Below, in pieces: positions 26,101-38,579 of a stretch of 64,000 nucleotides of DNA. Made by a program: the position numbers and the translations under genes. The notes beneath the pieces are model-generated. The model did not search any database. It was not told the origin of the DNA and saw only the letters and a program-made list of their open reading frames with translations. The stretch is from Blastobasis lacticolella (lineage: Eukaryota > Arthropoda > Insecta > Lepidoptera > Blastobasidae), in NCBI GenBank assembly GCA_905147135.1, contig LR990057.1, positions 6,634,001 through 6,698,000 of the forward strand, read 5' to 3'. The stretch's first letter is position 1. Every line of letters begins with the position of its first letter.

Positions 26101-29049
26101 TCTTTGAAGAGAGTATGAGCACATGGACCCCACGGTCAACGGTGCAAATAGATTATCTCCGTTGAGGCCAGCATATTTGCGCCATTTGACGTTTTCTGCC
26201 GAGGCGGCAGCGGAACCGGCACTAGTAAATGGAATTTGAAAAGGTGCGAGAGTGCTCGGTGCAGGTTGTATCCCAAACCAAAGACCGACCCAGTGTCAAA
26301 AGAAATACTAAAAAATATTCTGATACCCAGACCTCCAAACCTGACGGGTAGAGAAGCCTAGGTCCAAACGTTGACATCGACATTTGAGGTAATTCAATTC
26401 ACCGGTGATTAAGTTGATAATTACCAGATTAATAAGACTATCCAAGACAAGACTTAATCTTTGATACTTTGCGTGTACCACATACCATGTCCTGTATTTA
26501 ATTGGATTCTTAGGCATAAATCAAGTAACTGCATGTAATTTTCATAGGTGCGTAATGTGTAAATTGCCAATCATGTAATTTCAAACAAATCGGTAGGTAA
26601 ATAACAACCAAGATATCATAAATAAAAATAAAGTGTAGAGTTGAACGATTATTAGCAATTTACTGTAAATTAAATTCCCATTTAAGTACAAAATACATTT
26701 CGTAGAGACAAGTTAACTGTCGACCTGAGTGGTTCAGTTGGCTGGTCTGTTAAGGGTCTGGGTGTAGTATGTGTAACAAGTATGTATTTAAAAAAAAGTA
26801 GATATGTAGTTTATCAGATATCTAACACCCATAACACAAGCTTTGTTAGATAGCGCTGTGTGTATTGTTGAAGCATATGTATTATTATTAGTGACGGAGT
26901 GCCCATGTACCCTATGTTACCCACCCTCAATTCAAAGTAACCTTACGATATCTATACTCATATTACAAGTGCATTGCATTCATCTAGGTATTTTTACTTC
27001 CTACTGTCAACAATTTAAAAATCTCATTTAACATGTGCATATATACCGTAGCTATTAAATCGCAGGTTTGTGGCAATGTCGAGTTCCCGTCCGCATCGTG
27101 AGGGCTGCGGCCTCGATGTGCCCCAGCCTTATAAGGCCCTCGCGGCCGACGGGCTTCTTGCGACAGGGCGTGCGCTTGCGCAGATGCAGGTGACCGATCC
27201 TCCACCTCTGTCACCCTCACTCCCATCTCCAGAGACACGTGCGTGAGAGAGACAGAAAAATACTTCTACGAGATTTGTCGGGTATTTCAGGCAGCAATGC
27301 GAGCCCTAAATTGTTTACGTACACTTTGTGTGAATTTAATTATACCTACATATGTAAATGTTGTGTTTGAATTAGTGCTAATGAGATACTAATGGCCGTT
27401 TTTACTAAACCTAGGGTCGCCTAAGTTCTGTCTTACCTAGTTTTTAGACAATGCAACGTCCAAATTGAGATAAGAAAGAACTTAGCCGATTCCTAAGTTA
27501 AGTGAAAACGGCAAATATCTGCTTAAGTATCTTTCCTAACATGTTAACATTATCATTATCATACCTACCATGTTAGTTAGTACCTACACCCTTGAAAGTA
27601 CTAATTAACTGTAACAACAACAACTGACACGACACAGTTTATGAAACGAGTTATTTTTAATATTGCATTTCTTTTTATAACAGTTATTTATGTATTGCCT
27701 TACTAGTCTTAATGTTAAGGTCCTTTTTGATTGACTTTAAATTTATAGTAGTCACTATTTTGTATCAACATAAACAAACACTGAATTGTAGTACATACTC
27801 GTAGGTACCTTAGTTAGGCAATTTCAAAGCGTACCTATTTACTGCTATCGACTAAAACATGAATAAATAATTTAAACCGAGTTATAAACGTCGCGTTGCA
27901 AATTACATAGGTGGGTATGTATAGAAATCGAATGCCATTTGATTCGCAAAAAGCGAAATTTATCGCTCGCCCAAACGCCGATGCTTTCCAAAGTGGGTCG
28001 GAACAATCGCGCCGCGAGCCGGGACGGTCGTTACTTCCCAATATGGGCGAAGGAGCATTCCCGCCAAAGGACACCGCAAAGGACGGCATAACCAGAACTG
28101 GTAACTGGCAAGTCATCGGGATTGCCAGCGTCTTCGGAATAATGCCAAAAAACGGTAGATGGGAAGCATGGGCTATCTGGGATGGGATTGGGAGTTTGGC
28201 CGCCAAAAAATGTGTTTAGGTATGCTTCGGCGATTTATAATTTATTGGTCTTCAAGATAGCGAATTTAGAAATTCTTGTTTAGATATTAATATTAATTTA
28301 AAAACAAAACAAAAGCTTCTTATACAAAATTAATAGAAGTTCGAAGGACGAAAGTCCTTGTTAAAACCATATTTTTCTAAAAAAAATGCAAAGCGGATCT
28401 TCCTGCAAAATAATAAGTTCTGTCTCATTAATTATAGGTTAGACGTTGATTGAACAATGACATTCGACCCTTAAAATTCGTAACCTGTAAAAAGACTCGT
28501 AAAAACTTCCCCATTTTCGGGGTAAAAGTTGCCGCTGCCTCACGCATGGGATCATTTGGGGATCCATCAAATCGATTCCACGAAATCACGCACGGGATGC
28601 CGGCATCCTTGTACGCGTAGTGAGTGAGAGTCCGTGTGAGTACAACCGTAGGATCGCGGGATCCCAGGTTTTTGCCCAAAACGACCTCGGTGTTCGAAAC
28701 AGGAATTCATTTATTGAAGCGCATTTCGTTGAAAGCTTTAATTTCGAAAAGAGTGTATTACGGTGCGATCATCGTAAAACATTCAGGGATTCGGGTTCGC
28801 GTTTTACGCCGATATTAATCTGAACCAAATTGTGCCTGAATATTTAGAGGATGGATGTGAAACCTAATCGTGGATGTGTCGGGTAAAATTTAAACACTTT
28901 TCGTCAAACGATTTGGTTTGTGTGGTCATTTTTCATCATCGCTGTACCATTAATGTGTGGTATGTGCGCACCATTGTTGTCGAAAAAAAATGATCTTCAA
29001 GAATAACAAAGTTTTAAGCGAACCCGAATTTTTGGCAACCCATAAATAG
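23149..29049. other. No gene recognised; several GC-rich islets
   Basis: Islets at 24180-24480, 27060-27240 and 27960-28200 stand out from the AT-rich background. In the last, both strands are open for over 100 codons (28206-27835 minus, 27911-28219 plus), and neither translation resembles a known protein. Confidence 0.4.
26722..26870 (+). mobile_element. SINE fragment, same family as 22.8 kb
   Basis: Head-like GACCTGAGTGGTTCAGTTGG (A-box region) is followed by a short body and the shared ending AACACCCATAACACAAGCTT. The B-box region is degraded. Confidence 0.5.
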
Positions 29050-29255
29050 AGATCATAATCATCATCATCATCAGCCTATACTAGTCCACAGCTGGACATA
29101 GGCCTCCCCCAATGAGCGCCAACGCACCCTGTCCTCAGCTTGCCGCACCTAGCATCCACCCGCAGCCTTTCGCAAATCGTCACTCTATCTGGCCGGAGGG
29201 CGTCCTACGCTTGCCGAGTCGTGGTCTCCACTCAAGTACTCGTTTACCCCAGCAG
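29050..29255. repeat. LINE-tail-like interspersed repeat (GGACATAGGCCTC type)
   Basis: ATCATCATCATCAGCCTATA, CACAGCTGGACATAGGCCTC, CCCAATGAGCGCCAACGCAC, GCATCCACCCGCAGC. A well-known arthropod interspersed motif; relics with similar opening words lie at about 8395-8560, 11535-11640 and 39045-39140. Confidence 0.65.
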
Positions 29256-30399
29256 TTGTCGGTAATTAGAGATATGTAGTTTGTATTCTGCAAATACTGG
29301 ATATTACTTAAACGAAGCGGTGGGCAAAGGACAACTGTTAGGTATATTTTTCAGCAAACATTACCGTATTGACACCGTTCGTACTGCGTATTTCGAAACC
29401 GGCTTCATGGAAACATTTTTATCTTTGTAAAAGCGGGTCTCATTATCGATGGTTGCTATCTTCCTCTATATCTCTGTATCGATAAAGCGCAATGCTCGCC
29501 CACTGTAGGTATGCCACGCTGGGCACAGCTCATTGTGTGCAGTTTGTAGGTAAATTAAATGCATTCAGCGAAGTGAACGATCCACTGCGGGACAATAGAC
29601 AGCTGTCTAGCTGGAAGTTATCGATTTGTCCTTAACTACTCATTTTATTTGTACGTTTACTGTTGCTACAGGTACCTATTGTGCCCTTGATCTATTGACT
29701 GTTCTGCACTGGTACGTTTGATAAACTGCGAGTCGAGAGTATTATAAAGACTTGTAGAATTAGTCGATTCGTATTAATTTCCATAGGACATACCTAATAT
29801 AGTTACAAATAAATTATTACTAAGGCTCTACATTGTAGAGTCTAAACATAAAAAAAGCTTGGAATATGAATGCAAATATATTAATTACTCAATATAGATG
29901 CATCATAGAATAGGCATAAAATATTATAGAAAGCAACGTTAATTAATAGAGAGGGATCGTGTTTAGAATCAATTTTAATTTCAATGGTTTGCGTAATTAC
30001 ATTAGCAAGTGAAAGGAGCCGGAATATAGCCCATTTGCCTTTGTAATTAGGTTGTTACTGATTATATGTCAAAATCTTTGGTACATTTTTATTAATTTTT
30101 CTCGACATTATTTTCTTACCACTGTTTTAATTATGCTCCACCACGGAGTTTATTAAAAATAGACTTTTAGCTGAAATGTGCACCATTACCTAATTTTAGG
30201 TCAAATATGCTATGGGAAGTCTTGGAAAATTATGCAGAACATATTACGGCAATATGCAATTGAATATTATCCTGACGTTAATAATAACATAATTTAAAAC
30301 CGACATTAAGTACTTAGTGGTGAACTTTTCAAACAAAAGCATTCGCACGTTAAAATACGTTTCAATATATAAAACAAAACTAAAGCACATCAATGGTAA

Positions 30400-30720
30400 A
30401 TATTATCCACAGAAATCTAAATTAACTGACGTATTTTGTACTAGTGGACACGTTGCGACTTCATTCGCATACACATACTTTACCCCTGTCTAACCTATTT
30501 TATTTTTCATAAACCTTCTCTTGAATCACTCTATATATTGTTGAAATCCGCATTAAAATCCGTTGCGTAGTTTAAAAGATCTAAGCGTACGTAGATACAT
30601 AGGGACAGACGGCGGGAAGCGACCTTGTTTTCTACTATTATTATATTATATTATCCACTGAAATAAAAATAAAAATCTGCACACTTCAATTAAATCTGTC
30701 AATTTATCTGTGGATAATAT
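30400..30720. mobile_element. MITE-like element with ATATTATCCACAGA ends around a lepidopteran repeat
   Basis: Left ATATTATCCACAGA at about 30400 and the inverted TCTGTGGATAATAT ending at 30720. Inside, 30445-30645 is a repeat also found at 14790-15000 (AAACCTTC, TCACTCTAT, CGCATTAAAATCCGTTGC, GTAGTTTAAAAGATCTAA, AAGCGAC.TTGTTT). Confidence 0.55.
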
Positions 30721-32084
30721 CTATCGTCATCATGCCCTACTTTTGTCTTTTACTACAGAAACGTAATTGAAATCGTAACTTATAAGTAATCTGCGAACTC
30801 TACACTCCTGGCAAAGCCGGTTGCGGGCAACGGTCCATTATCGTCATGAGGTCGCGCTAAGATGCAGACAATGTACCCGAGATAAGGGATAAAGCACCGG
30901 GATAACCCGCAAAGCGATTACTCTACATACCTATCCATAATCTGATATGATAGAGAATGTAGAGCAGGAATGCTTTAATTATAAATATGCTTATTAACTT
31001 GTCTGGCTAGCTTATTTTGACTAATTTGTATATTATATTTGTAGATTTAGCCCGAATCGCACCAAATTCTTATATACGTTTAACTTTTGTTTATAAAGTT
31101 TATAGTTTAGGTATCAGCTTAAATGCGTTTAAGAATTTGCAAGCCACCCTTTGATTTTAGATTAACGTTTTAGGTTTATTTAGATTTAGGTTTCATTTGT
31201 GTTTTTCGTTATACTTAAATTTAATTGTAGTAATAAAAAGGTCGTTCTTAGTAAGATATATGAGATTGATTATATTACCTATATTAGTCTAAGCACACAT
31301 TTATATACATTTAGAATGTCCTGAACCAGTACAGGGCCCTATACTAAAGTCAAAACTATGAAATCACCTTCCGTCGACTCTTGAATACTTTATTACCTCT
31401 ACTTTATCTATTCTGTTCCTTAAGTCAAGATTTCTTTTTCAACGACGCTTGAAAACATTAAACACTGAAACAAAAACTACTTCCGCACGAGCAAAGCTGG
31501 CAACATCGTCACCGACCCATTACTACAATAAAAACAGAACACACGCAGGTGTCCGTCCATATCCAAGACAATGCATATATTTGTCAATGCTCTGTGAGTC
31601 ATATTGTAGCTATGCAAGTATGAAACGAAACAGGCTACGCTATCAAGGCATGACCTTATACCTGGATAGCTTCACAGCCCATTTAGATAAGCCAGGCTTA
31701 TCTGGATGCGTTTTGTATGGTATAGAACACTTCCTCCTGCCAAGTTCCTGGTCAGAGAGTTGAAGATAACATTCAAATTGGTATCGTCAAGTATACTTAA
31801 TGTTTATAATCCGAAAAGGTCTGTTACTTCCTGGTCTGAGAAGGTGGTAATGACATAACACGGATGGCTTTACTCGGGTAATAAGCTGCACTTTACGCTT
31901 CACGACAAATGTAACTTGCAAAGTAGATAAGAGTTATTGTAAACTCGCCACAAAGTAAATTTGTCACACTTTTGTATATTCTATAAATTGAAACTAAAAA
32001 ACACGCCACAAGTCTGCAGCTATGATTGATGAGCAAAAATCGCAGTACGGTTAGAATTAAACAGAAACCTAAATATTATTATTT

Positions 32085-32347
32085 CATCATCACAGCCCAA
32101 TACAGTCCACTGCAGGACTTAGGGCCTCTCCCACAAAAAGGGAGGTTATTGCCATAATCTCCACGCTTGGCAGGCGGGTTGGAGATCGCAGTGTTATAAT
32201 ATAACAATGGAAAATGCTGCTGCCCATTTTCTAGTCTACGGAGGCGCTTAAATTTTTTGCCTCGAAAACATTAGTCGACTTGTACGACACCCACGAGTGT
32301 AAGGGGTTGGTGCTATTCTACTCTGCCGGACACCACACGGCCATTTA
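32085..32347. repeat. Interspersed repeat R, copy 2
   Basis: Same landmarks as the copy at 4318-4582 in the same order and strand, with scattered substitutions. Both copies end at ACACCACACGGCC, suggesting a fixed element end. Confidence 0.75.
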
Positions 32348-34429
32348 GATTTCTTTATTTAGATATTGTTATATGCCTACCATTGAATCATTCGTACTTA
32401 TTAATAATAATAACAACCCTCAGGTTATTCTTCTATTAAATAGGAAGAAGAATAAATAGAAATTCTCAATAACAATAATATAGAATATAATATTTATAAT
32501 ATATAATTAATATTTTACAAATCCATTAGATAGGTAGGTATTTATAAAATGCAGAATTATTTACATTCAAATCCATTGCAAACTTTCATACACACTTAAG
32601 TTATAATAACATTAATAACATACAGTGTGTTGTGATAATGTTGACATATAATAAGTACTTACTGCGTCATAGCTTCTCGTCATTCCGTGGGAAACGCTTT
32701 TGTGTACTTAAAGAAACATAAAAATGCATAACATTTATAGAAACACATGCCTAATGCTGCAGACGTTCGTGACTGTTAATCCTACCATAATTATGAGAAC
32801 CAGCTGTTCCTAATTACCTAGACCGAAATTGGTTTGGGCGCACTTATTCTATTTGCGACAGACGCTTAAGTATCTAGACAAATTTGTAAGTAAACAAATT
32901 ATAATTATTTTATTTTTATGATTATGGTTTAATTTTTTATCTATAAGTTTTTTTATTTAGTTTATTTAATTAGTTGTAAAATTGTAATTAGTAGTCTATA
33001 GTTATTTATATCATTGTTATAATATGTTTTAATAAAATTTTCGGATAACTAAAATAATTTATTAATTATAAAAACCGACTATATTAATATAACAGAACGT
33101 TTAGATTTAATGGAAATAGTTCTAATTATTTCGTTTGATACTGGAATAATAAATATTTTGTGTCGATAAATCGATTAAGTTACTTACTCTTATCTTCACT
33201 ACAGCTCTTGGCCAGATACTAGATTTTCCCAAATTACAGAAAAAATAACGAATAAAATATCTCATCGTTTTAGATAAAAGTAAAGCCTTTTATTGCTCAA
33301 ACGCTGCCAAGATCTGGGTTTCCGTTCCATGATCGCAAGAAAGTACAATTTCGAACTTAGCCTTGTCAAGAACAATTCCCAGGAATACCAAAATAGAGTC
33401 AGACTTTCTACGGCCGCACCGTGCCAACCTTGCCTCTGGATCGATAGAGCCTTGAACTCGCCGCCAAACATAGCCGGCCTTACTCTACCGTGAACTCTAC
33501 CCGATGTAGAGACGATTACCGAGCATTGTTCAAAGGAATGTCAAGACAGACCCACTGTCTCAGTGTAACATACTGAGACATATAGTGTTACCGTCTATGT
33601 GTAAGGTACTTATTTATATTTTTTCACACCTTCCATTATACCGCTACTCTACACTACATAGTAACTTTATGGTTCGCTACGCAAGGTGTGAAAATGCATA
33701 ACTCCTGTCCTCGTTCTAATGTATGAATATCCTAATTTTGAAAACCTACTAGGCAAATAATGTTTTCCTTAATTATTAATTAGTTTTCCTTAGCAATAGC
33801 GTACTAATGAAATCATATTAATTTCTCTTCAAATTTTGCAAGGACATTGATATTGTGAATCCAGACTGAACTACGACAACTGCAAATATCCAATCAAATT
33901 ATTAATTAAAATTTTATGTGTGGTGAGTTTTTACTAGATAGCTACCTACGCTTAGTAAAAGCTCAGACGATTCCATCGTTATCGTATAATTTCGATTTTA
34001 TGCTAAAGACAGATCTGCCTACAATACTCTAGCTAGAGTACAGGTAAATAGGAAACGAAATAAGTAAAAGGAAAATCGACTTGATCTTGAATTCTTCTTG
34101 CTCGCTATTTTTAACACATAAAGTAATGCAAATTTTTGCAAATCAATTGATAAAATGCAATTCTACAAGGTTGTAGAGCAATGTAGAGTATAACTGATCA
34201 GTTATAGGCTGTGCCTACATGAATAAATATTGATTACGAGTCGAATGGATAGCGATACCCACCTAGCAGATATGGTATCGCAAGACATGATAACATGTTA
34301 TTAATGTTTAGATATTAGATACACGTTCACATACTTCACATATTGCTTAATTATAAAAGGGATAGGTGTAACAAGTACGTATTATGTAAAGCAACTGCGT
34401 TTGAAAATTTTACGATAGGTATTCTTTTC

Positions 34430-34640
34430 TTTTTATGTAATACGGCAGACAACAGGCATGCGGGGCACCTGATGGAAAGTGGTTACCGTCGCCTACGGAC
34501 ATCAGCAATACCAGGGGTGCTACCAATGCGTTGCCCGCCTCTAATATACCTCTTGAACTATCCCATGTCATAGTCCAAAGGAAACACTGTGACGGGAACT
34601 CATTCCACATCCGAATCGTACAAGCGATATTCAATAAGTT
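34430..34640 (-). mobile_element. 3' end fragment of the Jockey-like LINE
   Basis: The minus strand carries residues typical of the extreme RT C-terminus (IRMWNEFPSQCFL), then the conserved tail DNA (ACGTTGGTAGC-like, followed by GTAACCACTTTCCATCAGGT). The same tail closes the copy at 44.7 kb, where it reads GTGGTCACCGCCGCCTATGG on the plus strand. The fragment is severely 5' truncated. Confidence 0.65.
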
Positions 34641-34846
34641 TACGATAATACGGTCCAACTACATTAACCTTGCATTATCGTATATAATAATCACATGTCG
34701 AACGAAAATAATAAGATTTCCACAATATAATAATTTGTCATGCATTATAGCGAAACATGAGCTATCGATGTAGATAACGTTTTGAATAAAAGTTGTTTTG
34801 TACACAATTTAGTCACAGATATTAATAACCAATTTGTAATTCTACC

Positions 34847-34912
34847 AAAAACTAGTCTAATCAACCTTATCTTTGATTAGATTCAAAGGTAAGGTTGATT
34901 AGACTAGTTTTT
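34847..34912. repeat. 30-bp near-perfect hairpin with 6-base loop
   Basis: The left arm AAAAACTAGTCTAATCAACC continues to TTATCTTTGA; the loop is TTAGAT; the right arm is its inverse with one G opposite T, which would be a G-U pair in RNA. No flanking duplication seen. Could be a MITE core or a small-RNA hairpin. Confidence 0.75.
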
Positions 34913-35384
34913 ACTCACGATTTCTTTCCCACTGATTTCGATATCAGATAACTTACGTCCTTCTATATTCTATGGTTCTTCCTCATGATCCAAGCTATCG
35001 CTTTGTCAAATTTCATCAAGTCGAATAGCCGCAGACGCATCTTAGATTTATAACGGGTAAGAGTAAGCATCGAAGATCAGGGTGAGTTGAGACATCAGGG
35101 GTTTGAAAGTTTCATTGAGTTTGCCCTCCAAATTAAAAATATAAGTAGGTACTATTTTTAAAAATTACACCCTCTTGAATATCGATCTTAAAATTAATTT
35201 TTTTAAATAAATTAATCCGTCAGCAAAATAGCTTTTGGTAATTAATATGGTAAGTAAGTAGGTAAAGTATAATAAAATAAAATAAATAAATAATCAATTA
35301 TATTTTGATAATTATTCGTTTTCTTGTTGGTAGTACAGTATGCTTAACGTCTTCTGTATAAAAACTTGCAAAACTTCTTTTTCA

Positions 35385-36170
35385 GTACGCTGCAGTTCAT
35401 AAACGGCGGGCTAATCGGCCAAGCATACACCACCACCGATCCCCTGGCTACGGCAACCGAAGGAAGCCCCGAGGCTGCTGCTCACGTGGACCACCAGACT
35501 CACCTGCGTAGGCAGCACGGTCTCCCGGCCGAGGGGTATCGACATTTTGCTCAGCGGCGCCGCCCGCGGAGGCCGCGCCCCGGCGCCCGCCCGCGCCGCA
35601 CCATGCAGCGCCCGCCCAAACCGCTCCGCCCGCCCGACCGACTCGCAGGAAAACACGTTCCCGGCGCCACCTAGCCTTCACGCCTTCGCGCCACGCTACG
35701 GTTACTTGACACGGCTTCCGCGCCGACACACTGCACACATCACCCTGCGACCGCGCGGATAGCACCACTATGTCATAAAAAAACAACAAATCCGATCTGT
35801 CCGTGGCCGGCCGTGTTTTACTTCCCGCGTGAGGGTGACGACCAACTCTGGTGGCACGAGCTTGCGACTGCGGCCACGGCCGCGCAGGCGCCCCCCGCCG
35901 CCCCGCGCCCTGGGCGCAGCCTCCGCGCCTCCGCCGCCGGCCGCATATGCACGCACGCGGCGGCGGCGGCCGGTCGCTCAGCCGTCGCGTCGTGTGCGTG
36001 CCTTGTGGCGTATCGAGCGCCACAGCACATGCGCCGTGTGCGACCACGCGCCGGCGACGGCGACGCTCATTCACCCGCCTTCCACGCTACGCGCCAAGCG
36101 TACTAGGGTTGCACACACACCTGACCAAATATTGTGAAGCTCCGCAACAATCGCCGCTCGTGTAACCCGC
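35385..36170. promoter_or_regulatory. GC-rich island, probable promoter and 5'UTR
   Basis: Roughly 780 bases of very GC- and CpG-rich sequence in an otherwise AT-rich window, with abrupt edges. All six frames carry overlapping open stretches rich in Arg, Ala, Pro and Gly, which is what GC-rich non-coding DNA produces; the 208-codon minus-strand frame (36074-35448) is one of these. The first-exon candidate at 35545-35504 suggests that transcription runs leftward from this island. The island also contains (CGG/GCC)-type runs at about 35930-35970. Confidence 0.6.
35504..35545 (-). CDS. Putative first coding exon of an unidentified gene (14 codons then donor)
   Basis: On the minus strand the sequence GCAAAATGTCG gives an ATG in ideal insect start context. 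It is followed by 14 codons (MSIPLGRETVLPTQ) and then a textbook splice donor, ACGCAG|GTGAGT, leaving phase 0. The exon sits in the GC-rich island at 35.4-36.2 kb, as expected of a promoter-proximal exon. Upstream there is at least one short uORF (17 codons from about 35601) whose TGA falls only a few bases before this ATG. The rest of the gene would lie to the left, across a long intron, possibly outside the window. I do not recognise the peptide. Alternative: a chance ATG plus donor in GC-rich promoter DNA. Confidence 0.45.
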
Positions 36171-36913
36171 GAAACTATTACGATCTGTTGTAGTTTTTAT
36201 CTTCTTTTCCTCTTTGGACACTTATTTTTTCAAGATTGCCGTCCTTCATAGAGAGAATATCATATTATACGATGCAAAACATATTTTGTGACCAAGATAC
36301 AGCCTTTGAAAGTTAGCTTGGCTCTTCGTGAGATCTGATAACTTTTAAAACGTTATACATTTAGGACTCACCGATGTTGGTCAGATTCTCAGGACGACAA
36401 ATTCGAGTTAGTCAGTTTCTTGCTTAGGCAGATTCTAATTAGGTCAGTTGCGAAGGCTTAGCAAACTAATTTTATAGACGTGTTCTCGGTGAGATTTCAT
36501 TTTCATCACACCAGTGTAGTCTAGACTCAGTCAACTGCATGATGCATTCAACTGCGTCGAAATATCGAGGTAATAATAATAGGTACTAGCCGTGGTAACA
36601 AACCCGATAAAATGTGCGATAAAAGTTTATTGAATCTTGGAAGTCTTAAAACCTAGAGTTCCTTCACTTGACGCACATAACTTCTTCTAGAACTTCCTGT
36701 ACCTTCCCCTCCCTCTAATTTTGGCTTCCAGTATAAATTTAATGAAGAATGCCTGATTTCTTTTTGTATCTTTCTGGCGGTGTTTTTTATGCGTCTGCTG
36801 TAGAGGTGGCTAACTTTCCAATCTTTTTAGATATATTTTTACAAGGAATCTGGATATTCTGGATATCTCGTTGAATACTTTGACAAGGAATAAACGAGAT
36901 ATCCAGAATCTCT

Positions 36914-37088
36914 AATAGAAAAGACATCAACGCGACAGCACCAAACTTTCATAGAAAAGACACCAATGCAACATCGCACAAAACCCTCATAGAAAAGACA
37001 TCAACGCGACATCACGAAACTTTCATAGAAAAGACACTGACGCAACATCGTACGAAACCCTCATAGATAAAACATCAACGCGAAAAGT
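36914..37088. repeat. Minisatellite of alternating A/B units
   Basis: Five units of about 36-38 bases in the order A-B-A-B-A'. A: AGAAAAGACATCAACGCGAC then ending AAACTTTCAT. B: AGAAAAGACACCAATGCAAC then ending ACCCTCAT. This is a higher-order repeat of about 73 bases. It is immediately preceded by a 17-bp inverted repeat, ATTCTGGATATCTCGTT (36856-36872 and 36893-36909). Confidence 0.8.
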
Positions 37089-37844
37089 AGAGATGATACT
37101 TTAGTTAGAGTGTCCACTTCCCACAAAATCTGAGACACAAAAATATTAACAACTTACTTACCTACTTAAGTTAAGTTTGTTGTTATTTAAGAGTGGGATT
37201 AAAAGTAGGTCTCTACACAAGTGTCGCTGTCTGTTTACAACATTAAACATAAATAAAATATGTTTTATTATCCAATGCAGTTGCCAAACAGCATTGTGAG
37301 TGGTTTGTCCAATGTCAGTGGTTTATAAACTTCGCAAACTTTAAACAACGCCGAAATGGAGTTTGTTTTATCGTTCGCTTGCACCTACGTACCTAATAAT
37401 AAAGCAGTCTGCAGTACAAAGTCACTGCAATAATAGCCTATAAGTACGGCCTAGTTTCTGCGCAATAAATTTAACGACCACCGACCTAAAATCAATTATA
37501 AACGTCCACCATAATGCTTTCGTTATTGTATGACTAATATACCTAAGTACTACACCACCACACCATAGTAGCTTACCATACATATATGTCTCATGCTAGG
37601 GTTTTGACTACAGTTACTGCGAGGACTAACTTTAAACCATTCGGCTGCATCATCCGTCACTTCCTACGTGAGGCGTGTTTTGGGTAATTTGTTTCAGTCA
37701 GGTGGTAGGACTCTGTCAAGCCTGAGGAGTCCGCCTGGGTGAGTACGACTGCCTTATCTGTTTCTGTCGTCAAGCAACAATGATTGCATTGTTGTGGTAA
37801 GGTTTAAAGGATAAGGTAGATAGTGCAATTTTTTTTATATTTTT

Positions 37845-38080
37845 ATACCACTAAGGTAGCAAACAAGCCTGCGGCCTGCCTGATGGTAAACAGTCACCGC
37901 AGCCTATGGACGTTTGCAATACCGGCATTAGGCATTTCATTTTAGTCCTCACAGTGACAACGCACCTGCGGTTCTGCATTTTTGTTTCCTGCGACCTACA
38001 TGCATAAATCGTAAATTATATGGGCGACAGTTATTGCTTACCATCAGGTGGGCTATCTGCTCGTTTGTCTCTACGTAGAA
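37845..38080. repeat. Interspersed repeat with partly inverted ends
   Basis: GCAAACAAGCCTGCGGCCTG, CCTGATGGTAAACAGTCACC at the left and, inverted, GGGCGACAGTTATTGCTTAC plus CATCAGGTGGGCTATCTGCT at the right. Inside are TTAGTCCTCACAGTGACAAC and GCACCTGCGGTTCTGC. Similar blocks occur at 8640-8895 and 55845-55920, and a right-end piece at 13612-13665. Confidence 0.6.
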
Positions 38081-38579
38081 AAAAGTTCTAGATATTCTAT
38101 TAGGAAGTTAAATAAAGTAGGTACGTTTCCATAGAAAATGACAAAAGTAGAGCGTGATAACGTTAAGTATTCACAGACAGAAATCTAAATAAATAAATTG
38201 ACTTCGTTAATTATTTAAATAAGTTAATTTAGTTAGATTTCTGTAAATAATACCTACTTATCGTTATTCTGCTGAAGTTCCGTAATTTTCCATTATAATT
38301 TGAAACGTACTTTACATACTTTTCTGACTGCTGTAATTAACTGCGAGGCTACGAGAAAGTTTGCCTGACGATCGCATCGTGAAACAAAACCAGCTAATCA
38401 GCTATATCTATCAGCTAACTACTGGATACTGGATACAACTTTATCAGCAAGTGGTGACATAGGCCCTAAGTTTATTCATGGGCACCGGCGTTATGTAGGT
38501 AGAGGTAGGTATATCGTATAGAGTTTATAAAGCAATTTTAATTTCCTCGTATCCTGCCAACATACGTAGTAAAACGAGG

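Larger units (their letters stand above)
32348..35384. other. No gene recognised apart from LINE end and hairpin
   Basis: Very AT-rich. Overlapping frames at 33262-33493 on opposite strands cover a short GC-richer patch and have no domain support. Confidence 0.45.

Noticed and set aside
35448..36074. 208-codon minus-strand ORF in the GC island
   Set aside because: Composition is Arg/Ala/Gly-rich and several other frames are equally open, as expected from GC-rich non-coding DNA. The better-supported feature is the short exon with start context and donor at 35545-35504.
36914..37088. CRISPR-like array
   Set aside because: Units are contiguous, diverged and alternating, without constant repeats and unique spacers; the context is eukaryotic. 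It is a minisatellite.
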